NCBI GenBank assembly: GCA_012845835.1
Contig: JABAKD010000029.1
Location: forward strand, 3,989,500 to 4,053,499
Length of the DNA: 64,000 nt
Origin: Undaria pinnatifida
Taxonomy: Eukaryota; Sar; Phaeophyceae; Laminariales; Alariaceae
Direction: 5' to 3'
Shown: positions 30,494-40,239 of the stretch, one piece after another
How the letters are laid out: each line of letters starts with the position of its first letter
Position numbering within the stretch: the first letter of the stretch is position 1
Made by a program: the position numbers and the translations under genes
Notes under the pieces: generated by a model
The model's database searches: none
Told to the model about the DNA's origin: nothing
The model's input: only the letters and a program-made list of their open reading frames with translations

Positions 30494-31237
30494 TGAAAGG
30501 AGATGGGGTCTGGCTGACTCCTTTGTAGATGCTGATGTGTAAACTGGTTGCTGATGTTCGTGGTGTCGGTACAGTGGCTCAAGATCAAGGAAAATTAACT
30601 TTTATTAGTGTCTCTGCAGAAATGGTTGAGAGCAGGGAAGTGACGAGACTGATCCGATGTGGCTCGTTTTCCTTGCTCATTTTGCTCCAAATTGCTACAT
30701 AACTCTTCCTATTTTCAACAACGCAAAGCAGTACTTCAACAGTACCTGTAGGAAAAACAGGCTCTCCTCAGATAACTGTTACTTAACGCCTACATAGACT
30801 ACCTTCACTAGCAAAGACTCACTTCTTCTCAAGCTTCCCGTGACTCCTCTGTCCTTGCTCTGTCTAGCCTTGCTACTTTCGTCTCCAACTGACACTTGTC
30901 TTTCCTCTCTTTGAGATTATCCTATTTTCTCTGTGCAATAACCCATGAAAATGTCACCAAACTACTGCGTTTTAGTGTACATTTCCCCGTTGGTTCCTCT
31001 CAGTTCATAATTAATCTCTTCCTGCCTTAATTCGGTAAAACCTGTCATTCCTCATGAACTAAATTCCGTCATAACACAACTGAACAAAGAGGATAGCCGG
31101 AATTCTTGCTCATGAAGAAATTGCATTTTCCCTAATCAAACATCCAATTCTTCTAAATTGAAACCTTCTGTCTCCAGTCTCATCGCAAATGAACCTTTTT
31201 CTATACTAATTCCTAGTAAATTTCCAATCTCACCACA
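30494..31237 (-). repeat. 5' LTR of the retrotransposon
   Basis: On the minus strand it runs TGTGGTGTGAGATTGG to CCTTTCA. It matches 19714-20457 with no indels and a single substitution at 30723. It should carry the promoter that drives minus-strand transcription, away from the lipocalin gene. No unambiguous TATA box was identified. Confidence 0.97.
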
Positions 31238-31357
31238 CCTTTCGTCGCCCCGTTCATGTTTCCATCCGCTGCTGCACGGCCGTGGCTGTCTTGCCTACGC
31301 CTACAAGCGCCACCTCGGCTAGGAGACGTGCAGGGATAAACCATCCGTCATTTCGTG
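31238..31357 (+). promoter_or_regulatory. Remaining upstream region of the lipocalin gene
   Basis: Only 120 bp of host sequence, starting with the CCTT target duplication, separate the LTR from the lipocalin ATG. It is GC-rich without a TATA box. The former upstream DNA is now about 11.5 kb away, left of 19,714. Confidence 0.6.
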
Positions 31358-31697
31358 ATGATGACCAGACGGTCCATCCTACCGTGGCTAGGCTGTGCTG
31401 CGGTGGCCTTGTTGCTGTTGCGATCTTCCACTCAAGCTTTCCGGCTATCGATCTCTCCAGCCGAAAGCTCTCAGCAGGTGGACCGAAAGGACCTTAGCGC
31501 CCACTTGACCACCGACCTCACTTGCAGCAGGCGAGAAGAGTTTCCACCACCACAACAGGATTGGGATGGTGACGGTGATGGACCGCTGCTGGACGCTGAG
31601 ACGAGCAGAGAAAATTTCCTGCGGGATGTCGCTGGGGTTGGGGTCGGGATAGCAGCCGGGATATCTTACGACCCGCAACCAGCACATGCTCTTTTCG
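31358..31697 (+). CDS. Lipocalin exon 1: bipartite plastid targeting region
   Basis: 340 bp to donor TTCG|GTGAGA, phase 1. It encodes the signal peptide, a Ser/Gln-rich transit part and the second hydrophobic segment ending QPAHALF. The only Cys residues are at 13 and 56. Confidence 0.82.
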
Positions 31698-33076
31698 GTG
31701 AGAGAGGGAGAGAGGGCGGAGCAGCAGCAGCGGCAGCAGCAGCCCGTTGAGGGTGACTTCTACCGGTGGTGCTTGCGTTGTTCGCTTCGCGTGGCTTGCG
31801 GTTCGGGAGTAGTCATGCATCCATTTAAGAAAGTGCAATTTTCGTGTATGGTACCTGGTATGTACGATCTCGTCCTAAAAACAGCAGTTATAAGTTATAA
31901 TTAGTTGTCATGTTTTATCATGCTACCGCCGTGCGTACGTCCGCAGGCATTCTGCTGCACAGCAGGTATTATTAGATGCCACGCACAACTATTCTTTTGC
32001 TTACAACAGCGAGTTCACGTCTTACGTCGCAACGTATCAGCTACAGACAGCTCTCATGCTGCTGCATACCTTGTGCATGTTAATACCGACATGTTACATA
32101 TTGCATGCGATCAAGTGCTTCGGCCAAGCCTTAGTAAACCCTACGCCCTCGTGCCCGGTTTGCCCTTGTGCGCGGGCTGTCCCTACGCCCTCGTGCGCAG
32201 GTTCTATTAATAGCACCAACTACGTTACTACCAGGTATTCTACCTGGTACGTAATTGGAAACGTGGAAGTGTATCGTATGAAGTTTGCGTTAACCTCGCT
32301 ACATGTAACAGCATTATTCATCGGTATTCGAAGAAGTGGATAACTGTGTATCTATCCGCCGGAGGATAAAAAGCGCACAAAGCAAAATCATTAGTATAAC
32401 CCTACGCCCTCGTGCGCGCTACGCTCTCGAGCGCGGGTTCGTGCGCCGGTTACGCCCTCGTGCGCGGGTTCGTGCGCGGGTTGTAGGCACCCTACGCCCT
32501 CGTACGCGGGTTACCCCTACGCAACCCTGCGCCCTCGTGCGCGGGTTGTCCCTACGCCCTCGTGCGCGGGTTGTTCCTACGCCCTCGTGCGCGGATTCCT
32601 ATTAACTGTTACTAGCACTAACTATGACACTACCAGGTACCTGGTACGTAATTGGAAATATGGAAGTGTATCGTGTGAAGTTTGCGGTGACTTAAGCCAT
32701 CTCGCTACATGTAACAGCATTATTCATCGGTATTCGACGAAGTGGATAACTACAGCTGCATCTATCCGCCGGAGGATAAAAAGCACGCAAAACGAAACAA
32801 AAAGTCACCCCCCCCTATTAATGACCGCGCAAGCAAAAACTGTGGCTATTAATAGCGCTATGGTACTGCCAGGTACGTATTTGGAAATGTGGAAGTGAAT
32901 CGTAAAAAGTTTGCCGTAAGTCAAGCCCACTCGCTACTGCTGTGATATATGCGTGTACCATCTTTGGTTTGTTTGTGTTTCTTCCCTGGGGTATTCCTCA
33001 GCTCCAGAGTGACTGGAGCCTGTCCTGTGACCACGGACCTGATTATGCGAGTTAGTGTGAGAACAGCAACAACAAG

Positions 33077-33143
<67 letters not shown>

Positions 33144-36100
33144 TAACGGCATTGCTCATCGATATTCAAAGAGGTGGATAACTACGTCTTTCCGCCGGAG
33201 GGGAAAATTTCACACATAACAAAACGAAAAAGTCAACCCACCTATTAATAACCGCGCAAGCACAACCTGTAGTGCTGCTCACCGGCAGCATGCTTGGCTT
33301 GCGCCGATTTCATCGACCAAAAATACTGGCGGAGATAGTTATGATCCACTCCCGCAGCCGCTTGGACAGCAATACGCTGGTAGGCCGCCGTTTGATCCCT
33401 TGACTGGCCACCCTTATATCAAAACTAGGACAATACAAGGCACCTACTAAGAAACAGGAGTGCTGGCTGGGGATGGAGTTATTACTCGAGAGAGGGTGCG
33501 TTCTACACTAGTTTAAGTGCAGCGGCTCCCGAATTGCTTGTTTTCCTGTGAATGCCAGCCTGACATTCATATTTACCTCGGTTCTTGTTAGGTGCTCTGT
33601 ACTGCTGTGTACAGAGTAAGGACCCTCTGACAAGAAACCGACATACCGCTGACTGTAGCATAAGCATTTGCCTGGACTTCTTATCTGAGAAAAGGTCTGT
33701 CAAACACTAACTTCAGTATGAAATCTGTCGAAAATTTTACCCGTCTCGCAGTAAACAGATATACCAGGGACTAGATGTTGGTTTTAGCCTAGATTCCTTG
33801 CTTGAGGAGGGTGTGTCCTACTCTAACTTCAGTACAACAGCTCTTAACCCCTCTAGAGCCCCCGAACCCCTCCCCATACTAAAGCCAAGTAATTTTGTCC
33901 CCAAAAACGGGTTTCCAGTTGTAAAGGGGTTAAGCTTCTTATTTCTCCATAATTTTCGGGCTAAGCTGCTTGTGGAGCTCTTTCTGATGAGCTAGCCGAT
34001 ACCGGCACTATTGCACTCGTACGTAGTGCATGAGAGCAAAAGGAGGCCTCGGCGCATCCAAAGTTGTCGGTCTCCTTACACGTTTCGTGTGTAGGACGAT
34101 ACATATATTTTTTGTTAGGGAGCTCGATGTTGGGATTCAACATTCAACATAACTTTCCTTTTTTTTTTCGTCGTCTAGTTGGCCTTCTGTATAACATCAC
34201 GGGTGACTGTTAAGGCCGGTGCTAATGGAAAGCCGATATTTTGACCAAACTTTTTCCAAGCTTGATTTCGGAATTATTTGCTTAAAGATGGCCTGTACGG
34301 TCGCCATGGGGAGAAAACGATTACACTTTTTTTCTTTTATGGCTCTTTTTTGGTCATGCGGCCCAATTAGTCAATTTGTCAATTTTTCATCAAGCCTTGA
34401 TCAACATTGTCCACCAAACACTATTGACCGTCGATCTCGAGATAGAGACAACCCACGATCACTCCTCTTTGTTCCGGACAAGGTCACATAAGTGTAGGTG
34501 ACAGCGCTGAAGAGTCAATCTTGATCCATGCCCTAGGGCGTGAGAGGTTGTTTGTGTTGTCTGTGGTCTTCCGTCAAATCCGCTCGAAATTGTGTTGTTT
34601 TTTCCCGTTGGGAGACGATAGAGGTTTACCATTTTTTACACACCAGCCGCCAAATGTGTTTTTAACAGAAGCCTCATCGGCGCCCGCCACAAATCGCCGG
34701 CCGTAGAGTGAGCACCGTATAACAAGGGAGAATCGGAGCCCCTAACGAGCTCGCCACGTTCAGAGTTCTCGACGCTGTGGTCGGTTTTGTCGAACGAAGT
34801 GTGTGGAGCACACGAAATCACGCCGAGTCTAATCCAAGATCTGCTCCAGAATTTCTCAAGCAGATGTTGGCCGAGGTCGCCGCGAGAAATCATTTTTTTC
34901 CGGCAAATTGGAAAGTTCTAAAAACAAATCTACAAAATTGGGCTCATTGACGACCGTTCAGCCAGAGTTTGGCTGGAATCTTCGGAAAAGTTAATATTTT
35001 GGCCTGACCCTTCAACTTCGTTCCGGGCACGACCCTCGCATTTTTTGTATTTTGATCAAACGATTTACAGCTATTTCAAACCGAAATCTACATACAGATG
35101 AATGCACGCGTATGGCCCTGTTTATCTGTTTGACCCTTCGATCTCGCCCCAGGCATGACTCTCGCATGTTTTATGTTTTGATTACACAATTTTGCAGTCT
35201 TTTCGAACAGAAGTGTATACACAGATGACGCTTGCACAAGTTTAATGTTTTAATTGTTTTGAATGTTCCGTTTCGTTTTCACGCGCTATTTCGGCCCCCG
35301 GCGGTTACTCAGAGGACTTCAAGAACGCGGGAAAATGCCCCAAGTACGAAGCGGTACGAAACTTCGACGTCGACAAGTACATGGGGATATGGTGCGTGAG
35401 AAACGCATGAAACGGTTTTAATGCGGCGGAACCTATGTTCCTTTTCGAAACCCGGGTATAGCGGCCTGATTATTCGGGGAAGTGCGGCATTATCACTCAG
35501 TCTAGGAAGAACGTCCAGCAGTGCAAGTATAGTCAGGCTGGGTACATGTCTCGCGTGTCCCTTCGTTGCAGTATGGACGCACCCCCTTAGCCCTTTTGTC
35601 CGGACTGCTTCGGGTGGCCGACGATGCAATGAGTCATCGCACGGTAACGGGGCTGCGGTAGTTACTGACTCCTCAACATCTCACCCAAAGCATGATTCTT
35701 CGAAGACATTCGTTCGCGCAACTCGGCCAACCCTTCTATGCGCTAGCCCTAAAACAAGTAGTATACTCGAAAAAATTGCCATACAAACCGATAGTTTCAC
35801 GCCTTAGCAGCTCAACCGTAACATTGTCGGAAACGCTTCGCTCAAGTAGTGCAACCCGTACCGTGGGATGACTCCAATAGCGACGACGCGTGCTACGATA
35901 GAGGCGCACCACTTTCTTTTCTAACACTACCCCTCGCTTTAGGAGGAGGTTAAGACATGTCCTTACTTACCCCCAAAAACTGATTTGGAGAAAAATAAAA
36001 CCTGCTTTATTGCGGATGAAAAACCCCATACGGCCTACGTATACAACGAGGAATCATGCAAAACAAAGAATAGCGATTTGGGGTTAAGGAGCCCAGTCGT

Positions 36101-37628
36101 TCAGAAAACGTTTCGGGCGAAAAGGGCTACCTCTATCGTAGCACGCGTCTTTTCTTCTCCATTTTTTGGTTTGACCTGTTTGCCCACTGGAGCTCCTAGG
36201 GGGATGCAGCTTTGCCGACGGTCTACGTAGCAGGTAGCGATATTCTCGCGTAGTGCGTGCGGAAAGTGCGCGCGAGCAGAAGAGTGGCGTCTGCCGAGGA
36301 CGTAACACCCCGAATCGCGGCTTGTGTTTTCCCGCGAGCACGTGGAAGCGTGGGGTTTTGCTTGTCACACCATAACTACACCATAACATACGCCTCCTCT
36401 CCCCTCCCCTCCCCTCCACTCCACGTTTCTCCCCTCCCCATTCCATCCCACCCCACCCCACCCCACCCCACCCCACCCCACCCCACCCCATCCCACCCCA
36501 TCCCACCCCGCACAAACCAGGTACGAGCTGGCGTACCACGATTGGACTCAAATTAAAATATGTGGGTGCACCAGGTTCAACATGACGCGGACAGATACCC
36601 GGATTAAGGACGCCTTCACGACGAAGTGTCCATACGAGGCGGACGTTGGAGAAACATTTTTGATAAACATGCGGGAAACCGTGAACTTCAAAGCTCCCGG
36701 AAGCTTCCAGGAGTACGCGTTTTACAACAAGTGGGATAACAAGGTGCTTTATTTTTCCTGATAAATGTTGTGGCGGCTTTTTTTCTGGTATATATTATGG
36801 TGGCGTTTTTCCGATCTAACATTCCCGGATACTTCCAGGATTTCGCGTTTCACAATAGGCGGGATAACGATGTGTCGTTGAGGCGGTCGAGAGAAGTATG
36901 GACGGTTTCATCTACCTTGCCTTCGACATCTGTGGTACCAGGTAGTATAGACTATGCTGTTGGTGGCGTTTTTCTGGTAAACGTTGCGTTAGCGTTTTTT
37001 TTTGGTGGGCTTAAGGTGTTTCAGAGGGGTGGTGTGCTATTTTCACCGAGATTTAGCGTGGGGCAAATGGGTGGGCACATAGGCTCATTTTATATTTAAA
37101 CAGTATGCAGGTGGTGGCGCGCTGGAACTCTGTGGGTGCCGGTGGGGTGGAGCGGTCCAGACGCAGTGCGTCGAGTTTTTTTGCTATTCGTTTTGATTTG
37201 CGCAGCGAAATTATCGTTTCAGGAAGTACACCCGGCGCAATTGACTGGATCTATAAACTTAATTTCTATAAAATACCTGGTGCTGTTTTTTTTTTCAATA
37301 TGTCTTGCAGGTGGTGGCGCTCTGGAGAACTGTGGACGCTCTTGGGGGGGAGCGGTACGAGCGCGCCATCCAGATGCAGTGCGTCGAGCTGTGGGGGCGG
37401 CGAGCTTTTGTGGGCATCAACTTTCTCAGTCGAACTCCGTTTGTGTCCCCGGGAGAACTGGCCGACATGTTCGATAAGGCTCGAGGCCTTGGTTTGGCGG
37501 GGATAGGGGGGAATCCGGCGGAGATGGAGATTGTTCGGCACGCGGGGTGTCGATATCCAACGTCCTCTGGGAGTACAGAGAGGCGTAGTTGGGGGTCGGC
37601 GTGGGGGGTGAATACCGTCCAGTTGTAG
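31358..37628 (+). CDS. Plastid (thylakoid-lumen) lipocalin, four exons
   Basis: Exons 31358-31697, 35313-35391, 36521-36743 and 37311-37628 join in phase to give 319 residues. Residues 1-28 (MMTRRSILPWLGCAAVALLL..AF) form a signal peptide with Phe at the expected heterokont cleavage point. Residues 83-111 (SRENFLRDVAGVGVGIAAGI ... AHA) look like a thylakoid-transfer segment. The lipocalin fold starts at Cys122 (KCPKYEAVRNFDVDKYMGIW) with the family GxW motif at 138-140, followed by YEL. It ends with INFLSRTPFVSPGELADMFD, typical of the last strand and helix. Plastid lipocalins bind lipids or pigments and protect thylakoids under light or oxidative stress; that role is inferred here. Two alternative start ATGs are adjacent (31358, 31361). 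Confidence 0.85.
32140..32600. repeat. CCTACGCCCTCGTGCGCGGG minisatellite
   Basis: Units of about 24 bp (CCTACGCCCTCGTGCGCGGG plus TTGT or TTCG), around ten copies in two blocks. It lies inside lipocalin intron 1. Confidence 0.85.
33844..33933. mobile_element. TTAACCCC MITE (family B), copy 2
   Basis: 90 bp from TTAACCCCTCTAGAGCCCCC to GTAAAGGGGTTAA, with 10-11-bp inverted ends. The interior CCAAGTAATTTTGTCCCC is shared by all copies. Confidence 0.8.
35009..35235. repeat. ~133-bp tandem duplication in lipocalin intron 1
   Basis: Two diverged copies carry CCCTTC-A-CTCG, GGCA-GACTCTCGCAT, TTTTGAT-A-ACGATTT, and TACACAGATGA followed by CGC or TGC. Confidence 0.7.
35313..35391 (+). CDS. Lipocalin exon 2 (GxW strand)
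   Basis: 79 bp, acceptor TACTCAG|AG and donor ATATG|GTGCGT. It encodes EDFKNAGKCPKYEAVRNFDV and DKYMGIW, with Trp split across the intron. Confidence 0.9.
35886..36148. mobile_element. TIR element family A, intact-looking copy in lipocalin intron 2
   Basis: 263 bp from ACGCGTGCTACGATAGAGG to CCTCTATCGTAGCACGCGT, 19-bp inverted ends perfect by eye. The interior includes GGGTTAAGGAGCCC and TTTCGGGCGAAAAGGG. No coding capacity. Confidence 0.85.
36390..36515. repeat. CCCCA / CCCCT tract before lipocalin exon 3
   Basis: A pyrimidine-rich array, (CCCCT)n then (CCCCA)n, runs up to the AACCAG acceptor and serves as or replaces its polypyrimidine tract. Confidence 0.85.
36521..36743 (+). CDS. Lipocalin exon 3 (barrel core)
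   Basis: 223 bp, acceptor AACCAG|G and donor AACAAG|GTGCTT (weak). It encodes YELAYHDWTQIKICGCTRFN, FTTKCPYEADVGETFLINMR and EYAFYNKWDNK. Its 3' end is echoed at 36822-36874 in the next intron. Confidence 0.82.
36822..36874 (+). repeat. Degenerate copy of lipocalin exon 3 end
   Basis: 53 bp aligning without gaps to 36694-36746 (exon 3 end and donor) with 11 mismatches by eye, offset 128 bp into the intron. Confidence 0.7.
37106..37173 (+). repeat. Degenerate copy of lipocalin exon 4 start
   Basis: ATGCAGGTGGTGGCGCGCTGG, GGGGTGGAGCGGT and CGCAGTGCGTCGAG match the acceptor and first ~80 bp of exon 4 (37308-37390) with small gaps, about 200 bp upstream of it. Confidence 0.7.
37311..37628 (+). 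CDS. Lipocalin exon 4 (last strand and C-terminal helix)
   Basis: 106 codons including the TAG at 37626, acceptor CTTGCAG|GTG. It encodes VVALWRTVDALGGERYERAI, then WGRRAFVGINFLSRTPFVSP and GELADMFDKARGLGL. The final ~25 residues are low-complexity. Its 5' end is echoed at about 37106-37173. Confidence 0.85.
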   Translation: MVALWRTVDALGGERYERAIQMQCVELWGRRAFVGINFLSRTPFVSPGELADMFDKARGLGLAGIGGNPAEMEIVRHAGCRYPTSSGSTERRSWGSAWGVNTVQL

Positions 37629-38944
37629 CAGGCCTAGACCTGGCCTGCCTTTTGCAGTGCCGGCTCCTGCTGTTACTGCTGCTGCTGCTTTTGTTGTTGT
37701 TGCCGCGGCTGCTGCGGCTGCTTTTGTTGCTGCGATGCTGCAAGCGGCTACGATGTTGCTGCTGCTGTCGCGCGTCATGGGGGGTGAAGGTCGTGCGGTT
37801 ATAGCAGGCCTAGGCCTGGACTGCCTTTGGGGTGTCTGCCTTGGGCCTGTCTTGGCCTGTCTTGGCCTGCCTCTGCCTGGCTTGGACCGCCTTGGCGTGC
37901 CTTTCCATTGCCTGCTACTGCTACTGCTGCTGCGGCTGCTGCTGTGATGTTGCTGCTGCTGCGACGCTGCGGCGATGCTGCTGGGATGCTGCTGCGACGC
38001 TGCTGTGGTGCTGCTGCGGTGCTGCTGCGGTGTTGCTGCGATGCTGCTACTGCGGCTATGCTGTGAGTGATGCAAATTATAGCAAATTTTAGAACTAGCC
38101 GGAACATTTTGTCAGGCGCGTATTACACAGCACACTCGCCCACCTTTCAGGAGAGCGAGCATCGCTCCGGGTTAGGTTCTGTCTTGTGTGGCAATAAATG
38201 GTCCCATCTGAAGTGGGAAATACACCACCGATGCGGTGGTTCTCAAGTCTGACATATATCGCTATTTCACGACCTAGATCTTTCGGAGCAAAAGATATCC
38301 CTGATTTAGATGTTCTGAAAATCTGCATGTTTTCAACGGGTGGAATCTGTGCGACACCGCTCTTGCGCACGCACGTACTTGCCGGTCGGGATCTGTATGA
38401 TGTGTCTCTTTCCACAGCATATCATATAGGGGAAAACATATAATCTAGATGACCTGGGATTGTGATCTGACCGTTGCGCGCAGTGGCGTATTGCAGGTCG
38501 GTTCAAATTCGAGATGCTGCGATGGTCGATGAATTCGCTCCTTGCGCGGCGATCCGAAAGATGGCTTATTGTGCAAGCCCCAGCGACCGCGTTTTACCCG
38601 CCCCACCCGCGTGGTCAGAAGTATCGCGTTGAGGTTAAATGTAAGGAACGTTTGGGTCTTCATATTTATGTCCCACCGACCCTAACATTTCAGTCCATAA
38701 GGGAAATGCTTTGATAGATTGTGCCAGGTACCTGGCAGTTTCATCCCGAGCTGCGACGTGATTGTGTAGCGGTTTCGAACCTCGGATTGACAGGTGGGGG
38801 GGGTACTCGATATTCATGCGTGGCCGTGGTCGTGTGACCGTAGACCCTCGCATCCCTGCAATGTCGGGGAGGAGCATGTCGGGTTTTCACCGAGCAGACA
38901 TTAGCGCCGTGAGGATTGACCGGGGGGGGGGGGGGGGCGGGGGG

Positions 38945-39350
38945 GGGCGTTTTGAACAATGCCGAAGAGATATTGATTGTTTAAAACCTTCAAATGGCAC
39001 GGGGGGGAGGGCGTTTAAATCGAGACTCGAAGATATTTTGGCCGTTTCAATACTCCAAATGGTGATTTGGGGGAGGCGTTTCGACCGATATCGAAGTTAT
39101 TTTGGCGTTTCAAGCCCCGAAACGACATGGAGCAGGGAGACGTATGGACCAGTATCGAAGTGATTTGGGCGATTTCAAACCCCGAAATGTCAAGAGGAGG
39201 CGTTGTCACCGTTATCGAAGTTATTTTGGCGGTTTCAAACCTTGAAGTGACAAAGGGAGGAGTTTTGACCGACGGCGCTGTGATTTTAACGTTTCAGCTC
39301 CCGACTTGCACGGGGAGAGACATTTTCACCGATATTGCCGGGTTTTTGGT
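38945..39350. repeat. ~63-bp degenerate tandem array
   Basis: About six units containing ATCGAAGTTATTTTGGCG, GTTTCAAACC and CGAAATGACA, separated by variable G-rich joints. Confidence 0.75.
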
Positions 39351-39354
39351 GGGT

Positions 39355-39444
39355 TTAACCCCTTTAGAGCCCCCGAGCCCCTTCCTATACTATCTCCAAG
39401 TAATTTTGTCCCCCAAAACGGGTTTCCAGTTGCAAAGGGGTTAA
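39355..39444. mobile_element. TTAACCCC MITE (family B), copy 3
   Basis: 90 bp from TTAACCCCTTTAGAGCCCCC to GTTGCAAAGGGGTTAA, with perfect 11-bp inverted ends TTAACCCCTTT / AAAGGGGTTAA. This is the best-preserved copy in the window. Confidence 0.88.
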
Positions 39445-40239
39445 ACCCCGAATGGACGTAGCAGGGGGGGGGGGGGATACTCTCAGGGGAGGGGGGGGGG
39501 GGGGGGGGTACTCTCACGGGAGGGGGGGGGGGGGTAACTGCGGCGACCACGGCTCGCGCGAAACAATGGTTGGGAGGGCGTGCAAGGGGCAGCGCGATCA
39601 CAGGCAGACGCTATTAGGAGCGATATCACAGGGGGGTAGAAGCAATATCAGTTTACTCATCAGGCTGTAGGCTTGGATTTGGCTGATGTGTTCCGTGTTG
39701 TTATTTTCGGTGATGAACCGAAGAAACCCTTTAGAGCTGCACACATGTTTTCGGTACACACTAGTCTAGGGTGTTTTGCGGGTGTACCAACTCTGGTGGG
39801 GGTTAGGAGTTGGGCAGGAAAACGTGAAATAATGGTATTGAGAACCGCCGAACGTCACGTTGATCCGATCCAAGGCCGACCCAACCCACGAAAAAACACA
39901 GCGAGAAAAAAAAAACGGACAAGATGATACACATTTTTCCTACCATTTTCTTTTTCAAGTTTTTCCCAACCTATTCTTTTTGTGGGTTTGTTGGCGTTCG
40001 GGCTTATGTGTGAAATTCGTCGGTTTCACTGCTACTTTTACAATTTTTCCAGCCCCAACAGAGGCTGAAAAATTGCCAAGACCTTACTGCTTGGACTTAA
40101 GGCGGAGTATCCTTTTTTGTTTGCAGCGGTTACTCCCTTTTGAACTGCTCGCGCTCGTTTTCGGGGGGACGGACTACTTTGGAATTTGCGTGGGTTCGTG
40201 TTCCCCCAGTAGTTGAAGGGATGGGTGTAGACGGCGCTG

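Larger units (their letters stand above)
19714..31237 (-). mobile_element. Full-length Ty3/gypsy chromovirus retrotransposon
   Basis: An 11.5-kb element on the minus strand. Direct 744-bp LTRs begin TG and end CA and differ at one base (19943 A versus 30723 G, equivalent positions). It is flanked by a 4-bp target duplication CCTT (19710-19713 and 31238-31241). The order gag, an intermediate ORF, then protease-RT-RNase H-integrase-chromodomain is Ty3/gypsy (Metaviridae, chromovirus-like). The near-identical LTRs and open frames point to a very recent insertion. The insertion lies between VIP1 and the lipocalin gene, with its 5' LTR 120 bp from the lipocalin ATG. Confidence 0.97.
31698..35312. 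other. Lipocalin intron 1: repeat-filled
   Basis: Three diverged copies of a ~300-500-bp unit (about 32200-32400, 32590-32800, 32840-33240), a CCTACGCCCTCGTGCGCGGG minisatellite (32140-32600), a CAA array (33062-33145), a MITE (33844-33933) and a 133-bp duplication (35009-35235). No additional exon recognised. Confidence 0.7.

Noticed and set aside
34636..34893. 85-codon minus-strand ORF in lipocalin intron 1
   Set aside because: It has no homology, no splice sites and no codon signal, and lies in repeat-rich intron sequence.
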